Positions 32,612-40,587 of a stretch of DNA of 64,000 bases are shown one piece after another (positions within the stretch are counted from its first letter, which is position 1; every line of letters starts with the position of its first letter). The DNA is from Meiothermus luteus (GTDB lineage: Bacteria > Deinococcota > Deinococci > Deinococcales > Thermaceae). The notes under the pieces were generated by a model. The model had not been told where the DNA came from, made no database searches, and saw only the letters and a list, made by a program, of their open reading frames with translations. A program made the translations under genes and the position numbers. The stretch covers positions 30,984 to 94,983 of the forward strand of contig NZ_QWKZ01000001.1 in the NCBI RefSeq assembly GCF_003574085.1, in the 5' to 3' direction.

Positions 32612-32959
32612 ATGGGGAGTCCTTGGGGTGCGTTATTAGGAGCGGTGCCCGCCATTGCCAGGAAGGTGCAGCGGTTGGGATGCCGGAGGCTACGGCTGAT
32701 CGTGGATGGGGAGGTGGTGTACTGGGCGCTGCTGGTGCCGAGCGAGGCTGAACTGGAAGCCCATGCGCGGTTTCCTGGGATGCCAAGATGGACGCTTGAG
32801 AGCTGGTTGAGGGGGTTGCTGGAGCGGTTTGAGGCGGGCTGGCCCCAGGCGAGGACGGTGGAGCTGCTCGGGGTGTGGCCCGACCGGGTGGAGCCGGTGG
32901 CTCGAGCCTTCCCCAAAGCGCCAGAGGGTTATTCCTCTTCCGAGGAAACTTTATGCTGA
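32612..32959 (+). CDS. Hypothetical protein after the iterons
   Basis: 115 residues, preceded by GGGGTAGG 4 nt before the ATG. Basic N-terminal part (RKVQRLGCRRLRLIVDGEVV) and Trp-rich C-terminus ending in a SSSEE tail encoded by the TTCCTCTTCCGAGG palindrome. Family unknown. Its stop overlaps the next start. Confidence 0.5.
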   Translation: MGSPWGALLGAVPAIARKVQRLGCRRLRLIVDGEVVYWALLVPSEAELEAHARFPGMPRWTLESWLRGLLERFEAGWPQARTVELLGVWPDRVEPVARAFPKAPEGYSSSEETLC

Positions 32960-33297
32960 TCCGGCCTCGAGCTAAGATCGTGCCTCTCTCGTTACGGATG
33001 CCGCCGGGAGCCATTGTGGTGCAGGCCCACCACGACAGGGAGCTTTTCCTCTCGAGGCCCGTGGAGGCCGGTGGAGAGGTTTGGCGCGAGGTACGGGTGC
33101 GGGAGCAGGAGGGTTTTCGCACGCTCTGGGAGCTGGTGGCGGAGAGCCGTTTCGAGGAGCGGTTGCTGAGAAGCCGGGTACAGTTCGAGAGCCAGGATAG
33201 CGGCTCGAGGGTCTGTTACACCTGGCGGCTGGGACAGCCGCGTGGGGTGAGCGATAAGGAGGTAGACATTGATTATCAAGATGAACGGGATGTTTGA
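32953..33297 (+). CDS. Hypothetical protein
   Basis: 114-residue soluble protein rich in Arg and Glu. It overlaps the preceding gene by 7 nt; the GAGGAA of the TTCCTCTTCCGAGGAA palindrome sits 7 nt before its ATG and can serve as ribosome-binding site. It overlaps the following gene by 29 nt. Unknown family. Confidence 0.5.
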   Translation: MLIRPRAKIVPLSLRMPPGAIVVQAHHDRELFLSRPVEAGGEVWREVRVREQEGFRTLWELVAESRFEERLLRSRVQFESQDSGSRVCYTWRLGQPRGVSDKEVDIDYQDERDV

Positions 33298-33511
33298 GCG
33301 AGAGGTCTTCCAGTCGTACCGAGGCAAGGGGGTGTGGTTCGTGCGCCAGCCGAATATCCACACCTTCCAGGCGGTACACCGGGACGAGGAAGGGGTGGAG
33401 ACGGTGATAGGAAGCTACGATACTTTCGACGAGGCTTTCTGGGCGGCGGATCGGGCAGCAGAAGAAGCTCATGCAGAGTTCATAGAAGAGGAAGATGACC
33501 TGCCTTTCTAG
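33269..33511 (+). CDS. Small acidic protein, TTG start
   Basis: 80 residues with an acidic C-terminus (EFIEEEDDLPF, similar to SSB-type tails in having acidic residues followed by LPF). AAGGAGG 6 nt upstream supports the TTG. The acidic tail ending in Pro-Phe resembles the partner-binding tip of SSB (DDDIPF), but no OB fold can be seen in so short a chain. Function unknown. Confidence 0.5.
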   Translation: MIIKMNGMFEREVFQSYRGKGVWFVRQPNIHTFQAVHRDEEGVETVIGSYDTFDEAFWAADRAAEEAHAEFIEEEDDLPF

Positions 33512-33541
33512 GTAGGGCAACCATCAAATAAACGTAGCAAC

Positions 33542-35020
33542 ATGCGCGAACTCTATGCCATTACGGTTGAGTACGGCCACCAGGTGGAGCAATTGATCGA
33601 GCGCCTGGGGGCTACCCGCCCGGCCAGGGGTGCAGGCGAGCTGCTGGTGCAGGTGGAGCACCGCCTTTCACCGGAGGCGGTGCGGGCGGTGCAGAGCTTC
33701 TTGAGGCTGAGGAACCGGGTCATCCACAACCGGCCCGCCTGGATGTCCATGCCTACCCGGGAGCAGATCGAGCAGGCTGGACGCAAGGCGGTGGGTGCGC
33801 TCGAGTATGCGCTGGGCTCGCGGGCATATTCAGGCCCAGCCTACCGCCGGATGGCCGCTACCGCGCCGGAGGCTCCAGGCCCGGTTTACCGCCTTGTGCC
33901 CCGTGGGGAAGACTATGAGTTCTGGGTAGGCCCGGCAGGGGTGTGGGTGGTGGCGGCAGAGGCGCGAAAGCGGAGGGAGGTGCGCCTCGAGCTGGAAGAG
34001 CGCTTGCGCCCGTGTTTCTCCCGGCTCAGGGTGCGGGCTGTTCGAGACGGACAGGCCCTCGAGCGCAAAGCCTGCTACGGCAAGGCGGTTATGTCAGCGG
34101 ACGAGGTGAAAGAGGTGGTGCGGCTGCTGATCAAGCCCGATCCGGCCCCGACCAGGCCTTCCCGGTCTGCTACGGCCAGGCCTGAGCACCACGTGCGCCG
34201 GGTTGTTCTGGACGACACGCCAGCCACCTTCTATGTGGGGCCAGCGGGGGTACTGGTGGTGGCGGAGTTCCCCCTTATCGCTGATACCGAGGCCAAGCGG
34301 GTCTGGGAAGACTCAGGGAGGGCGATCTCCGCCCTGCCGGTGGTGCTGAACCCCAACCTGAAGGAACCCCAGGGGCGGGTGGGCAGTGTTCTGGCCTTGC
34401 GGGACGAGGGGGCCATCAAGGAGTACCTGCGGGGAAAGCGCCTGCTGGACGACGACGAGGTGAAGGAGGTGGCGGGTTGGTTACGAAACCGTACCTCCCC
34501 GGTGCCCTCCATCCGCCCCAAGGGTGGGCGGTACCGCCTGCGGGGCGAGGAGGTGATCGGAGGGCGTGAGAAGGCTCCACCTGCTTTTGTGGTGGAGCTG
34601 GTGCCGCCAGGGGCTCCGCCCAGGCCCCACTTCGGGCAGGTTGTTTGGAGGGCCTTGGGCTGGCGGCTGGTGTTCCTGCTCGAGATGGTGATGTTTGCAG
34701 GGGCCGGGTTCTCCCAGCCGGGCGGGGTGGGCGCTGCCTATATCGCCTTCATGGGGGCGCTGGTTCTACGTTTCATGGCGCTTTTTGGCAGCTTCTCCCC
34801 GTGGAAGTTCTGGACGCTGCTAGCAGTGGGGGGGCTAGAACTGTTCCTTGCCTGGGAAATGGCAAAGGGGCCGAAGCAGGCGTTCTTCGCATTCCTGATG
34901 CTAATCTTGGCAACTGGCCTGGCCTCCTTCTTCCGGGGAATCTGGCTCTTCTGGTCGAGCAGTAAACCCTTCAGGATGTACTTCCCTCTCCGTAGCCGAG
35001 TACGCCAGCATTTTCGATAA
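33542..35020 (+). CDS. Membrane protein with HEPN-like N-terminus and two NERD-like units
   Basis: 492 aa. The N-terminal helical domain (about 1-95) has LRLRNRVIHNRP, fitting the R-x4-H motif of HEPN/DUF4145 domains. Two repeats follow: YEFWVGPAGVWVVAAEA (about 125) and TFYVGPAGVLVVAEF (about 227), each with a downstream DEVKEV(V/A) segment (about 183 and 305). Their layout recalls NERD nuclease-related domains, but the expected catalytic Lys is not obvious. Three or four transmembrane helices (about 370-465) and a basic C-terminus complete it. Function unknown; it could process or sense nucleic acid at the membrane. Confidence 0.5.
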   Translation: MRELYAITVEYGHQVEQLIERLGATRPARGAGELLVQVEHRLSPEAVRAVQSFLRLRNRVIHNRPAWMSMPTREQIEQAGRKAVGALEYALGSRAYSGPAYRRMAATAPEAPGPVYRLVPRGEDYEFWVGPAGVWVVAAEARKRREVRLELEERLRPCFSRLRVRAVRDGQALERKACYGKAVMSADEVKEVVRLLIKPDPAPTRPSRSATARPEHHVRRVVLDDTPATFYVGPAGVLVVAEFPLIADTEAKRVWEDSGRAISALPVVLNPNLKEPQGRVGSVLALRDEGAIKEYLRGKRLLDDDEVKEVAGWLRNRTSPVPSIRPKGGRYRLRGEEVIGGREKAPPAFVVELVPPGAPPRPHFGQVVWRALGWRLVFLLEMVMFAGAGFSQPGGVGAAYIAFMGALVLRFMALFGSFSPWKFWTLLAVGGLELFLAWEMAKGPKQAFFAFLMLILATGLASFFRGIWLFWSSSKPFRMYFPLRSRVRQHFR

Positions 35021-35033
35021 CGGGTTATTGTCA

Positions 35034-35039
35034 TATAAT
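35034..35039 (+). promoter_or_regulatory. Leaderless -10 box TATAAT
   Basis: A consensus TATAAT lies exactly 6 nt before the ATG of the exported protein that follows. No Shine-Dalgarno sequence is present. Confidence 0.6.
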
Positions 35040-35045
35040 GCCTGT

Positions 35046-35876
35046 ATGAAGGCAATAAGTTATTACAAAAAACTAACCCTGCTGTTCATGCTGCTGGTTG
35101 CACTGATGGCCCTGGGGCAGTCGGTGCTCAAGACCTACTATGCCGACGACCTGGTGCGGGTGCCGGGGCTCATCGAGGTCTCGCCGGGCTTTACCACGGT
35201 GATGGACTTCTGGGACACCGTGAGCACCCTGGCCTCGGCCAAGGGTGAGCTTTTGCGGGTGGAGAGCGCCGGGCCGCGCATCCTCATCTCGGCCACCCAG
35301 AAGGCCGGGCAGACCGACCTGGTGGTGGAGGTGGCGGGGCGCACGCTGCTGTTTACGCTGAAGATCGGGCCGGGGGTGGGGCCACGGCGGTACGTGATTG
35401 AGCTTAGCCGGGCCAGAACCCAGACCCCGGCTTCCACCTACGTCCCGCCGGTGAGCAGCACCCCAACCACAAGCCCGCAGCCCCAGGCGAGCAGTCCTGC
35501 TCCGCAAACGCAAACAACTCCGGTGAGTCCCGACCAGGTACGCTTTACCACCACCGCCCAGGTGCCCTCGGATGGAAAGGGCACCATCACCCTCTTCTTT
35601 ACCCTGGAGAACCGGGGCGCACGTACCCTCGCGGCAGACCCCGGGCGGCTGGTGATCACCCAGGGGGGCAACCGACTTTCCTACAGCCTCAAGCGAGAGC
35701 CCTTGAAGACCCTGATCAACCCTGGTGAGGCCCTCTCGGGCCTCATCACGCTGGAGGGGGCCCGGGCCGGGGAGATTGCGCTGGAGTGGGGGCTGGTGGA
35801 GATCGGCAGCGGGCGGCAGCTTGTGTTGAAGCGCTCGGTGATGGCCGGGACGCGGATTGAGCTTGAGGGGCGATGA
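35046..35876 (+). CDS. Exported protein, possible VirB9/TrbG-like component
   Basis: 276 aa. An N-terminal hydrophobic signal (about 9-26) ends near ALGQS. The first domain (about 35-125) reads VEVSPGFTTVMDFWDTV, ILISATQKAGQTDLVVEV and GRTLLFTLKI, which fits the periplasmic N-domain of VirB9 (target-binding beta sandwich). A Pro/Thr/Ser/Gln-rich linker (about 128-165) and a C-terminal beta domain (about 168-276) follow. It overlaps the next gene by 4 nt (ATGA). The VirB9 role is inferred from pattern and neighbourhood and is not certain. Confidence 0.45.
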   Translation: MKAISYYKKLTLLFMLLVALMALGQSVLKTYYADDLVRVPGLIEVSPGFTTVMDFWDTVSTLASAKGELLRVESAGPRILISATQKAGQTDLVVEVAGRTLLFTLKIGPGVGPRRYVIELSRARTQTPASTYVPPVSSTPTTSPQPQASSPAPQTQTTPVSPDQVRFTTTAQVPSDGKGTITLFFTLENRGARTLAADPGRLVITQGGNRLSYSLKREPLKTLINPGEALSGLITLEGARAGEIALEWGLVEIGSGRQLVLKRSVMAGTRIELEGR

Positions 35877-36439
35877 GTCTTGCGGAGCGGTATCAGCGTT
35901 TCATTCGCAGCCTTCATCTGAGAGGGCCGATGCTGGTAGAGGAGGCCCTGGTGCGGATGCCCAGGGCCACGTTTTATGACCTGGTGCGACGCCGCTACCT
36001 GGGCATCATCCCCACTGTCCTGGGCAAGGCGGTGGTGGTGGGCCCCAAGGGGCGGGTAGAGGTGCTGGCGATGACCCGCTTCTACAGCCCCAGGGCCACC
36101 GCAGTGGCCGATGCGGTGCTTTTGCGCCGGGCGATCCGCATCGCGGAGCGGGAAGGGTGGCGCTTTTTGGAGCGAAACCCCAGGGGAAGGATCGCCTTTA
36201 TGAGCCGCAATGGGGAGCGGCTGATGGTGATCGCCAGCCTGCGGGCGTACAGCACCCGGAGCCTCAGGAACACCCTGCGGCGGATGGGCTGGTATGAGCG
36301 CAAGAAGCTGGGGACAGCAGAAGAGGTGCGGGTCTACCACCCCTACCCCAAGCGGTTTGACCAGATGGTGCGGGAGGGGGGATTGGAGGTGAGGGCAGTG
36401 CGTGAAATCTTGCCCCTGGAGCAGGATGGCGAGGAGTGA
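35873..36439 (+). CDS. Hypothetical DNA-binding-like protein
   Basis: 188-residue strongly basic protein. The N-terminal LVEEALVRMPRATFYDLVRRRYLG looks like a helix-turn-helix (PRATFYDLVRRR about 29-40). The remainder is Arg-rich. It resembles the replication-relaxation type of winged-helix proteins on plasmids, with low certainty. Translation is coupled to the upstream gene by ATGA. Its 3' end carries the CTTGCCCC/GGGGCAAG inverted repeat (36409-36416, 36443-36450). Confidence 0.45.
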   Translation: MSLAERYQRFIRSLHLRGPMLVEEALVRMPRATFYDLVRRRYLGIIPTVLGKAVVVGPKGRVEVLAMTRFYSPRATAVADAVLLRRAIRIAEREGWRFLERNPRGRIAFMSRNGERLMVIASLRAYSTRSLRNTLRRMGWYERKKLGTAEEVRVYHPYPKRFDQMVREGGLEVRAVREILPLEQDGEE

Positions 36440-36471
36440 GCGGGGGCAAGAAGGGGGGCAAAATGGAACCC

Positions 36472-36496
36472 CTCAGAGAAAAGGATAGTCTCTGAG
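36472..36496. terminator. Bidirectional hairpin between convergent genes
   Basis: CTCAGAGA (36472-36479) / TCTCTGAG (36489-36496), 8 bp perfect with a 9-nt loop, between two converging genes. Confidence 0.5.
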
Positions 36497-36525
36497 AGGC
36501 AAAAAGGACTGAGGGCCTTAGGGTC

Positions 36526-36771
36526 TTAGCGCACTCGAGCGAGCAACCAGCCGCGAGGAAGGGGAACGAGTACCTCATCCCCGGATTCGAGGAGGTGCTG
36601 GCGAACCTGCTCGCACTCGACGTAGGACGGGAGTTCTTCCATGAGGTCGGCGGTGGTGGCGTCAAACAGTGCCCCCCTGACCTGGATGATCTCCCAGCCT
36701 TCACGTTCTGCAATACGCCTGACCACCATCTCGACTTTACCGTAGCCTTTGAGTGTGCTAACCTTAACCAT
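36526..36771 (-). CDS. Small hypothetical protein
   Basis: 81 residues, soluble. GGAAAC just before the ATG is a weak ribosome-binding site. It lies alone on the minus strand between plus-strand genes, with a 137-bp promoter-bearing gap to its right. No family recognised; a small regulator is possible. Confidence 0.5.
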   Translation of the reverse strand: MVKVSTLKGYGKVEMVVRRIAEREGWEIIQVRGALFDATTADLMEELPSYVECEQVRQHLLESGDEVLVPLPRGWLLARVR

Positions 36772-36908
36772 AGTTTCCTTTCCGACGAGAGGCGCAGGCC
36801 GCGAACCCAGCCTCTCGTCTTTTCGACTTGAGACTGAGCGCCTGCCTGACCCTTCCGAAAAGGAACCAGGTAGCCCTCAGTAAGATATTACCAAAAAGGA
36901 GGAACATA

Positions 36909-37547
36909 GTGCGCGTTGCGGTGTTTCCGAATACCCTCACCAGCGATCAGATCGAGGGGTGGTTGGCTCGAGGTCTTACGGTGGAACTCGACCGGGCCAC
37001 CGTGGAAGCGAGCCTGCTCACCCCCAGGCCGGTGCGGCTGCCCGTCTATGAAGGCGAGCGGCCCCAGGGCGTTCTGGAAGGACGAGCGAAGACGGAGGAA
37101 AACGCCCTGGTCATCGAGGGTGTCTTCCAGGAAGAAGCGGTGCGGGCGGGTGTTTCCTGGGAGGAGGTGGCCCGCCAGTTCGACCTGGCGGACACCCCGC
37201 TCTACCTGTGGCGGGCCCGGCGGCTCCCCGAGGAAAAGTGGGAGGCGTGGCGGGCCGATCTGGATCAGCTCGGTCTGGCGGACAAAGCCGTGCTGCTCGG
37301 AGACCCGGAGGGTGGCCCGCTCTGCCGGGCAGAACCCACCCAGGAGAACGCCTGGGCCTTCTGGCTGGCGGCCTGGCGGTTCGGAAGCCGGGTAGCCCTC
37401 GACCTGGGAATGCGGCGGGCGAGCCTCGAGCGGGCCTTCAGCGCGCTCAAAGAACGCCTGCCGCAGCTACCCGACAGCCTGCTAAAGCGCAGCCGGGAGG
37501 CTGAGGGCTGGGGGAAGGAAGAGCTGAAAGCACTCCGGGCAAAATAG
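36909..37547 (+). CDS. Hypothetical protein, GTG start
   Basis: 212 residues. AAGGAGG 6 nt before the GTG fixes the start. Hydrophilic, rich in Trp, Glu and Arg, with a Leu-rich amphipathic C-terminus; no signal or membrane segment. No family recognised. It ends at a strong inverted repeat shared with the converging gene. Confidence 0.55.
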   Translation: MRVAVFPNTLTSDQIEGWLARGLTVELDRATVEASLLTPRPVRLPVYEGERPQGVLEGRAKTEENALVIEGVFQEEAVRAGVSWEEVARQFDLADTPLYLWRARRLPEEKWEAWRADLDQLGLADKAVLLGDPEGGPLCRAEPTQENAWAFWLAAWRFGSRVALDLGMRRASLERAFSALKERLPQLPDSLLKRSREAEGWGKEELKALRAK

Positions 37548-37553
37548 GGGGCA

Positions 37554-37597
37554 TCTTGCCCCTGTTTTCTATCTACATCTGTCCCGCAGGGGCAAGA
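37554..37597. terminator. Inverted repeat between convergent genes
   Basis: TCTTGCCCCTG (37554-37564) / CAGGGGCAAGA (37587-37597), 11 bp perfect with a 22-nt loop. It belongs to the recurring TCTTGCCCC..GGGGCAAGA family of this window. Terminator function is likely from position, but no T-run follows. Confidence 0.45.
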
Positions 37598-37600
37598 AAG

Positions 37601-38185
37601 CTACCACCAGGGCGCGGCCAGCACAAAACGCGGCTCCAGCCCGAACCCTGCCAGCTTTACCCGTAGCTGCTCTGCCTTCTTCTCGGTGGGAGCCCCCCAG
37701 TATTGCCCCACGAAGCGCAGGGCGAAGGTTTCGGCTTTGCGCTTGAGCAGTGCCGGGGAGTAGCTTCCCGCGTCGTACTCGATGGCGATGGGGCCCAGCT
37801 TGCTGTACCAGTAGGCATCGGGCTGTTCGCGGTAGTGGATGCGGTGGGTATCGGTACGCCACACATCGGGCCTGGCCCCCAGGATATGCCGCATCTCCCC
37901 CACCCCGGCCAGATGCCGCAGCAGGGGCGGCCCCAGGCGGCTGACCCAGAGAAAGGGGGTGTAGAAACGCACCTCCATCAGCCGGTTGGCGTGATGCGAG
38001 GGGTTCAGCACTGCCCGCACGATGAAGATGCCCACACGGTGGGCTTCCTTTTCCGAGGGAACCATCCCGTAATGGCGCATGAGTTGGCCCTCGGAGAGGG
38101 CCAGATCACAGCGCAGGGCTTCATGGATACGCTCCAGTACTGCTTGTCGCTCACCTCGTGGCAGGTTCCTGGCTTGGGACAACAA
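37601..38185 (-). CDS. Replication-relaxation-like or mobilisation protein
   Basis: 194 aa, TTG start. The C-terminal half contains LGPIAIEYDAGSYSPALLKRK, resembling the nuclease-like E-x-D core with following Lys/Arg helix in replication-relaxation (Replic_Relax-type) plasmid proteins. The N-terminal half is winged-helix-like (LALSEGQLMRHYG). It overlaps the upstream virB10-like gene by 35 nt and so belongs to the same minus-strand transcript. This gene is a candidate for the missing relaxase or origin-processing function, but that is speculative. Confidence 0.45.
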   Translation of the reverse strand: MLSQARNLPRGERQAVLERIHEALRCDLALSEGQLMRHYGMVPSEKEAHRVGIFIVRAVLNPSHHANRLMEVRFYTPFLWVSRLGPPLLRHLAGVGEMRHILGARPDVWRTDTHRIHYREQPDAYWYSKLGPIAIEYDAGSYSPALLKRKAETFALRFVGQYWGAPTEKKAEQLRVKLAGFGLEPRFVLAAPWW

Positions 38186-39878
38186 GGATCACCACCTCCG
38201 TTCCTTTCTCAGCCTGGGCCACCCGTACCACCGCTTTCTTGTCCTGTTGCAGGGCAAACAGGTTCGCCAGGCTTCCGGCCATGAATAGCTCCAAAGGCGG
38301 GGTTTGCGAGGACTGGGCCACCCCGCCCCCCGGCAGCACGGTCACGCTCTTGGCCTGTGAGGCCGCAGTGACGTAATCGCTCACCCCGCGCAGGCTGCCC
38401 CGGATAAGGTCAGCGGCGATGGAGGGCGCTTCCTCGCGCACTCTGGCCGCCACCCCCAGCGTCCCCTCGGCGTCCAGCAGGGTGGCGCTGACCGTGTACT
38501 CCCTGCCGTCCTTGATGGCCTTGGTGAGCTTCCCTTTGAGGCGGCGGGTCTCGTCCAGAGTAACCTCGCCTACCCAGGTGGAGCCGTCCTCAGCGTCTAC
38601 CGCTACCGGGCCGGGGACACCTTCCGCGATGAGTACCCCGATACCCAGCCGCCCTTTGAGGCGGGTGCCCAGGGGGTAGGGAGAGGCCATCGCTGGCGCG
38701 GGCGCTGGGCCGGTAGCTGCTGGTGCTACCGGAGCCGAGGGGAAGGTTGGCAACGCCGCGCCGGGTGCAGGTGGTTGTGTGGGTGTAGAAGCGGGCGTTG
38801 AGGTCTGGGCCTGCCCGCCCACCAGGTAGAAGCTCCCGCCCTTTCCGCCCTGGCCCTCAACTGCCCGTACCGTGAAGGTGGACTGGGTTTCCTTCTTGAG
38901 GCTCAGAGCCCCATCAGTTGAGCCTGAAGCGGAAGAGCGGCTGGAGGAAACCGGCTGGTTCTGGAGTGCTGCCGCCACGTCTTCAGCCACAGAGCCGGTA
39001 ATCGGGCGGCCTGAAGAAGAGGGTGCAGAGGGGGCCTGGGGCCGCGTTAGGGTCAGCGGCCCGCCCTGGCTCTGGGTGGTGGTAGCCGTAGCGATGGTCA
39101 GCGGGGCCGGTGGAGTTGCGCCTGGGCCAGTAGCATCGCTGGAGGTCTGCTGACCGCTGCTGGCAGCCTGTGCAGTCGCGCTTCCAGCGTTCGCCACGTA
39201 CAGGGTCATGGGTTGGGGCGGTGGTGTCTGTGCCGCGCCAGTTGTGGTCGAATAACCCGAGGGCGGCGGGGTGGTTGGATACCCTGAAGGTGGGGGCGGC
39301 ACTTCAGAGTAGCCACTAGGAGGGGGTGGAGTTGCACCCGTATCTTGTGGACTCTGGCTCTGGCCTGTGGCAGCGGCGGTCTCACCGTTTGCGCTTGCGG
39401 CTGTCCCTCCAGTAGCGGCTGCTTCTGAGTTAGCTGAAGCAGGGGGTGCCGGTTCGGGTTTAGGTGCGGTCGTAGTCGTAGCGGTTGGAACCGGCACAGG
39501 CAGGCCCCCTTTGGCGGGCTCTGTATTGCGGGTGGAAAGGGCGAACCACAGGGTAGTGGCCGCTATCAGACCGGCAAACCCCACCGCGATCTGTTTGGGA
39601 CGGGAGGGCACCCACTCCCCGGTGAGCTCGTCGTAGCGGTCAAGCAGGCGGTGCTTGAGGGTGAGTAGCCAGCTTCGCCGCGCCACCGCCCGCTGGGTCT
39701 CCTCCTCCGGGGTGGGCAGGTCGTCAAAGAGGATGCCGGACTCGAGAAGATCGGCCAGTTCGGGATTCTCCTTGCGTAGGCGCAGCAGCAGCTCATCAAA
39801 CTCAGGGTCGGTGGGTGAAGGGACTGGACTTTTCAGGACAGCCTCAACCTGTTGTTTAATCTCTGGGTCAAGTCGCAT
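38151..39878 (-). CDS. virB10: VirB10/TrbI-like type IV secretion scaffold protein
   Basis: 575 aa. A cytoplasmic N-terminus is followed by one transmembrane helix (about 96-114), a long Pro/Ala/Ser/Thr-rich periplasmic linker with three PPPSGY repeats (about 175-210), and a C-terminal beta domain from about 395 (LGTRLKGRLGIGVLIAEG, TWVGEVTLDE). This is the VirB10 plan, linking inner and outer membrane parts of the channel. The C-terminal domain is shorter than in Agrobacterium VirB10. The gene is divergent from the virB2-virB6 operon, with an operator palindrome between. Confidence 0.75.
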   Translation of the reverse strand: MRLDPEIKQQVEAVLKSPVPSPTDPEFDELLLRLRKENPELADLLESGILFDDLPTPEEETQRAVARRSWLLTLKHRLLDRYDELTGEWVPSRPKQIAVGFAGLIAATTLWFALSTRNTEPAKGGLPVPVPTATTTTAPKPEPAPPASANSEAAATGGTAASANGETAAATGQSQSPQDTGATPPPPSGYSEVPPPPSGYPTTPPPSGYSTTTGAAQTPPPQPMTLYVANAGSATAQAASSGQQTSSDATGPGATPPAPLTIATATTTQSQGGPLTLTRPQAPSAPSSSGRPITGSVAEDVAAALQNQPVSSSRSSASGSTDGALSLKKETQSTFTVRAVEGQGGKGGSFYLVGGQAQTSTPASTPTQPPAPGAALPTFPSAPVAPAATGPAPAPAMASPYPLGTRLKGRLGIGVLIAEGVPGPVAVDAEDGSTWVGEVTLDETRRLKGKLTKAIKDGREYTVSATLLDAEGTLGVAARVREEAPSIAADLIRGSLRGVSDYVTAASQAKSVTVLPGGGVAQSSQTPPLELFMAGSLANLFALQQDKKAVVRVAQAEKGTEVVILVVPSQEPATR

Positions 39879-39879
39879 A

Positions 39880-39909
39880 TGGTAGTATCATATTACCCGT
39901 AATGGGTAA
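39880..39909. promoter_or_regulatory. Divergent transfer-operon promoter with operator
   Basis: A perfect inverted repeat TTACCC-gtaat-GGGTAA (39893-39909) sits between the virB10 and virB2 starts. On the minus strand GTAATATGATACTACCATATG leads into virB10, matching the GTAATAT promoter motif of the CI/Cro region. It is a likely regulatory point for transfer genes. Confidence 0.55.
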
Positions 39910-39932
39910 CAAAAAATCGTAGAGGTGACAGC

Positions 39933-40268
39933 ATGAGTAAAATCGGCCTTTTAGCTAAAAAGATCGCAGGTTCGGAGATTCGTGGGTTGCTGATGGGGTT
40001 GGCGCTGGTGGGGCTGGGTGGCGTGGCCCACGCCCAGGCGGATCAGGCCTTCACCAACCTGACCACCGCCATCTGCAACATCTACAACGCCATGAAGGGC
40101 CCGTTTGGGCTGGCCCTGGTCATCATCATGTTCGCCATCGGTGGCATTAGTCTGATGATTGGTGGGAAAAAGGCCGTTCCGCTCATGATCGGGGCAGCCG
40201 TGGGTGGTGTGATTCTGGCTGCTGCGCCCTCGTTTGCAAAAATATTCGTAAGCGGGACAGCCTGCTAG
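39933..40268 (+). CDS. virB2: VirB2/TrbC-like pilin
   Basis: 111 aa. A signal peptide (cleavage near AHAQA, about 32-36) precedes a mature part with a short polar Cys-containing stretch, two hydrophobic helices (about 55-75 and 82-102) and a small connecting loop with Gly-Gly-Lys-Lys. This is the prepilin plan of VirB2. It has a GAGGTGA ribosome-binding site 5 nt upstream. It is first gene of the transfer operon, followed 7 nt later by virB3. Confidence 0.8.
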   Translation: MSKIGLLAKKIAGSEIRGLLMGLALVGLGGVAHAQADQAFTNLTTAICNIYNAMKGPFGLALVIIMFAIGGISLMIGGKKAVPLMIGAAVGGVILAAAPSFAKIFVSGTAC

Positions 40269-40275
40269 AGGTTGT

Positions 40276-40587
40276 ATGCGTCGCCGGGTGTACCGTCTCT
40301 ATCAACCCATAACGATTGTCGGCCTGGAGGTGTGGCAGCTTCCAGTCATTGGTATGGGCTTCGTCATCGGCTTGCGGCTGATGGAGGGGATGCACCCGGC
40401 GATGGGCCTGCTCGCCGGAGCAGTAACGGGCTATCTGGCGTTGGTGGCGGCGGATCGGCTCCGTGAACGTTACCCAGGTGCGTCGCTGCTGCATGAGATG
40501 CTATGGCTGACCCAGAGCGACCGCTATGTGCCGGGGAAGGATAAGGAGACAGTTCCACTTTTGTTGAGGGAGAATGGCGGAGACTAG
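40276..40587 (+). CDS. virB3: VirB3-like inner-membrane protein
   Basis: 103 aa with two hydrophobic helices (about 22-40 and 43-58) and a soluble C-terminal tail. Length, topology and position between virB2 and virB4 identify it as VirB3. Overlaps virB4 by 14 nt. Confidence 0.75.
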   Translation: MRRRVYRLYQPITIVGLEVWQLPVIGMGFVIGLRLMEGMHPAMGLLAGAVTGYLALVAADRLRERYPGASLLHEMLWLTQSDRYVPGKDKETVPLLLRENGGD

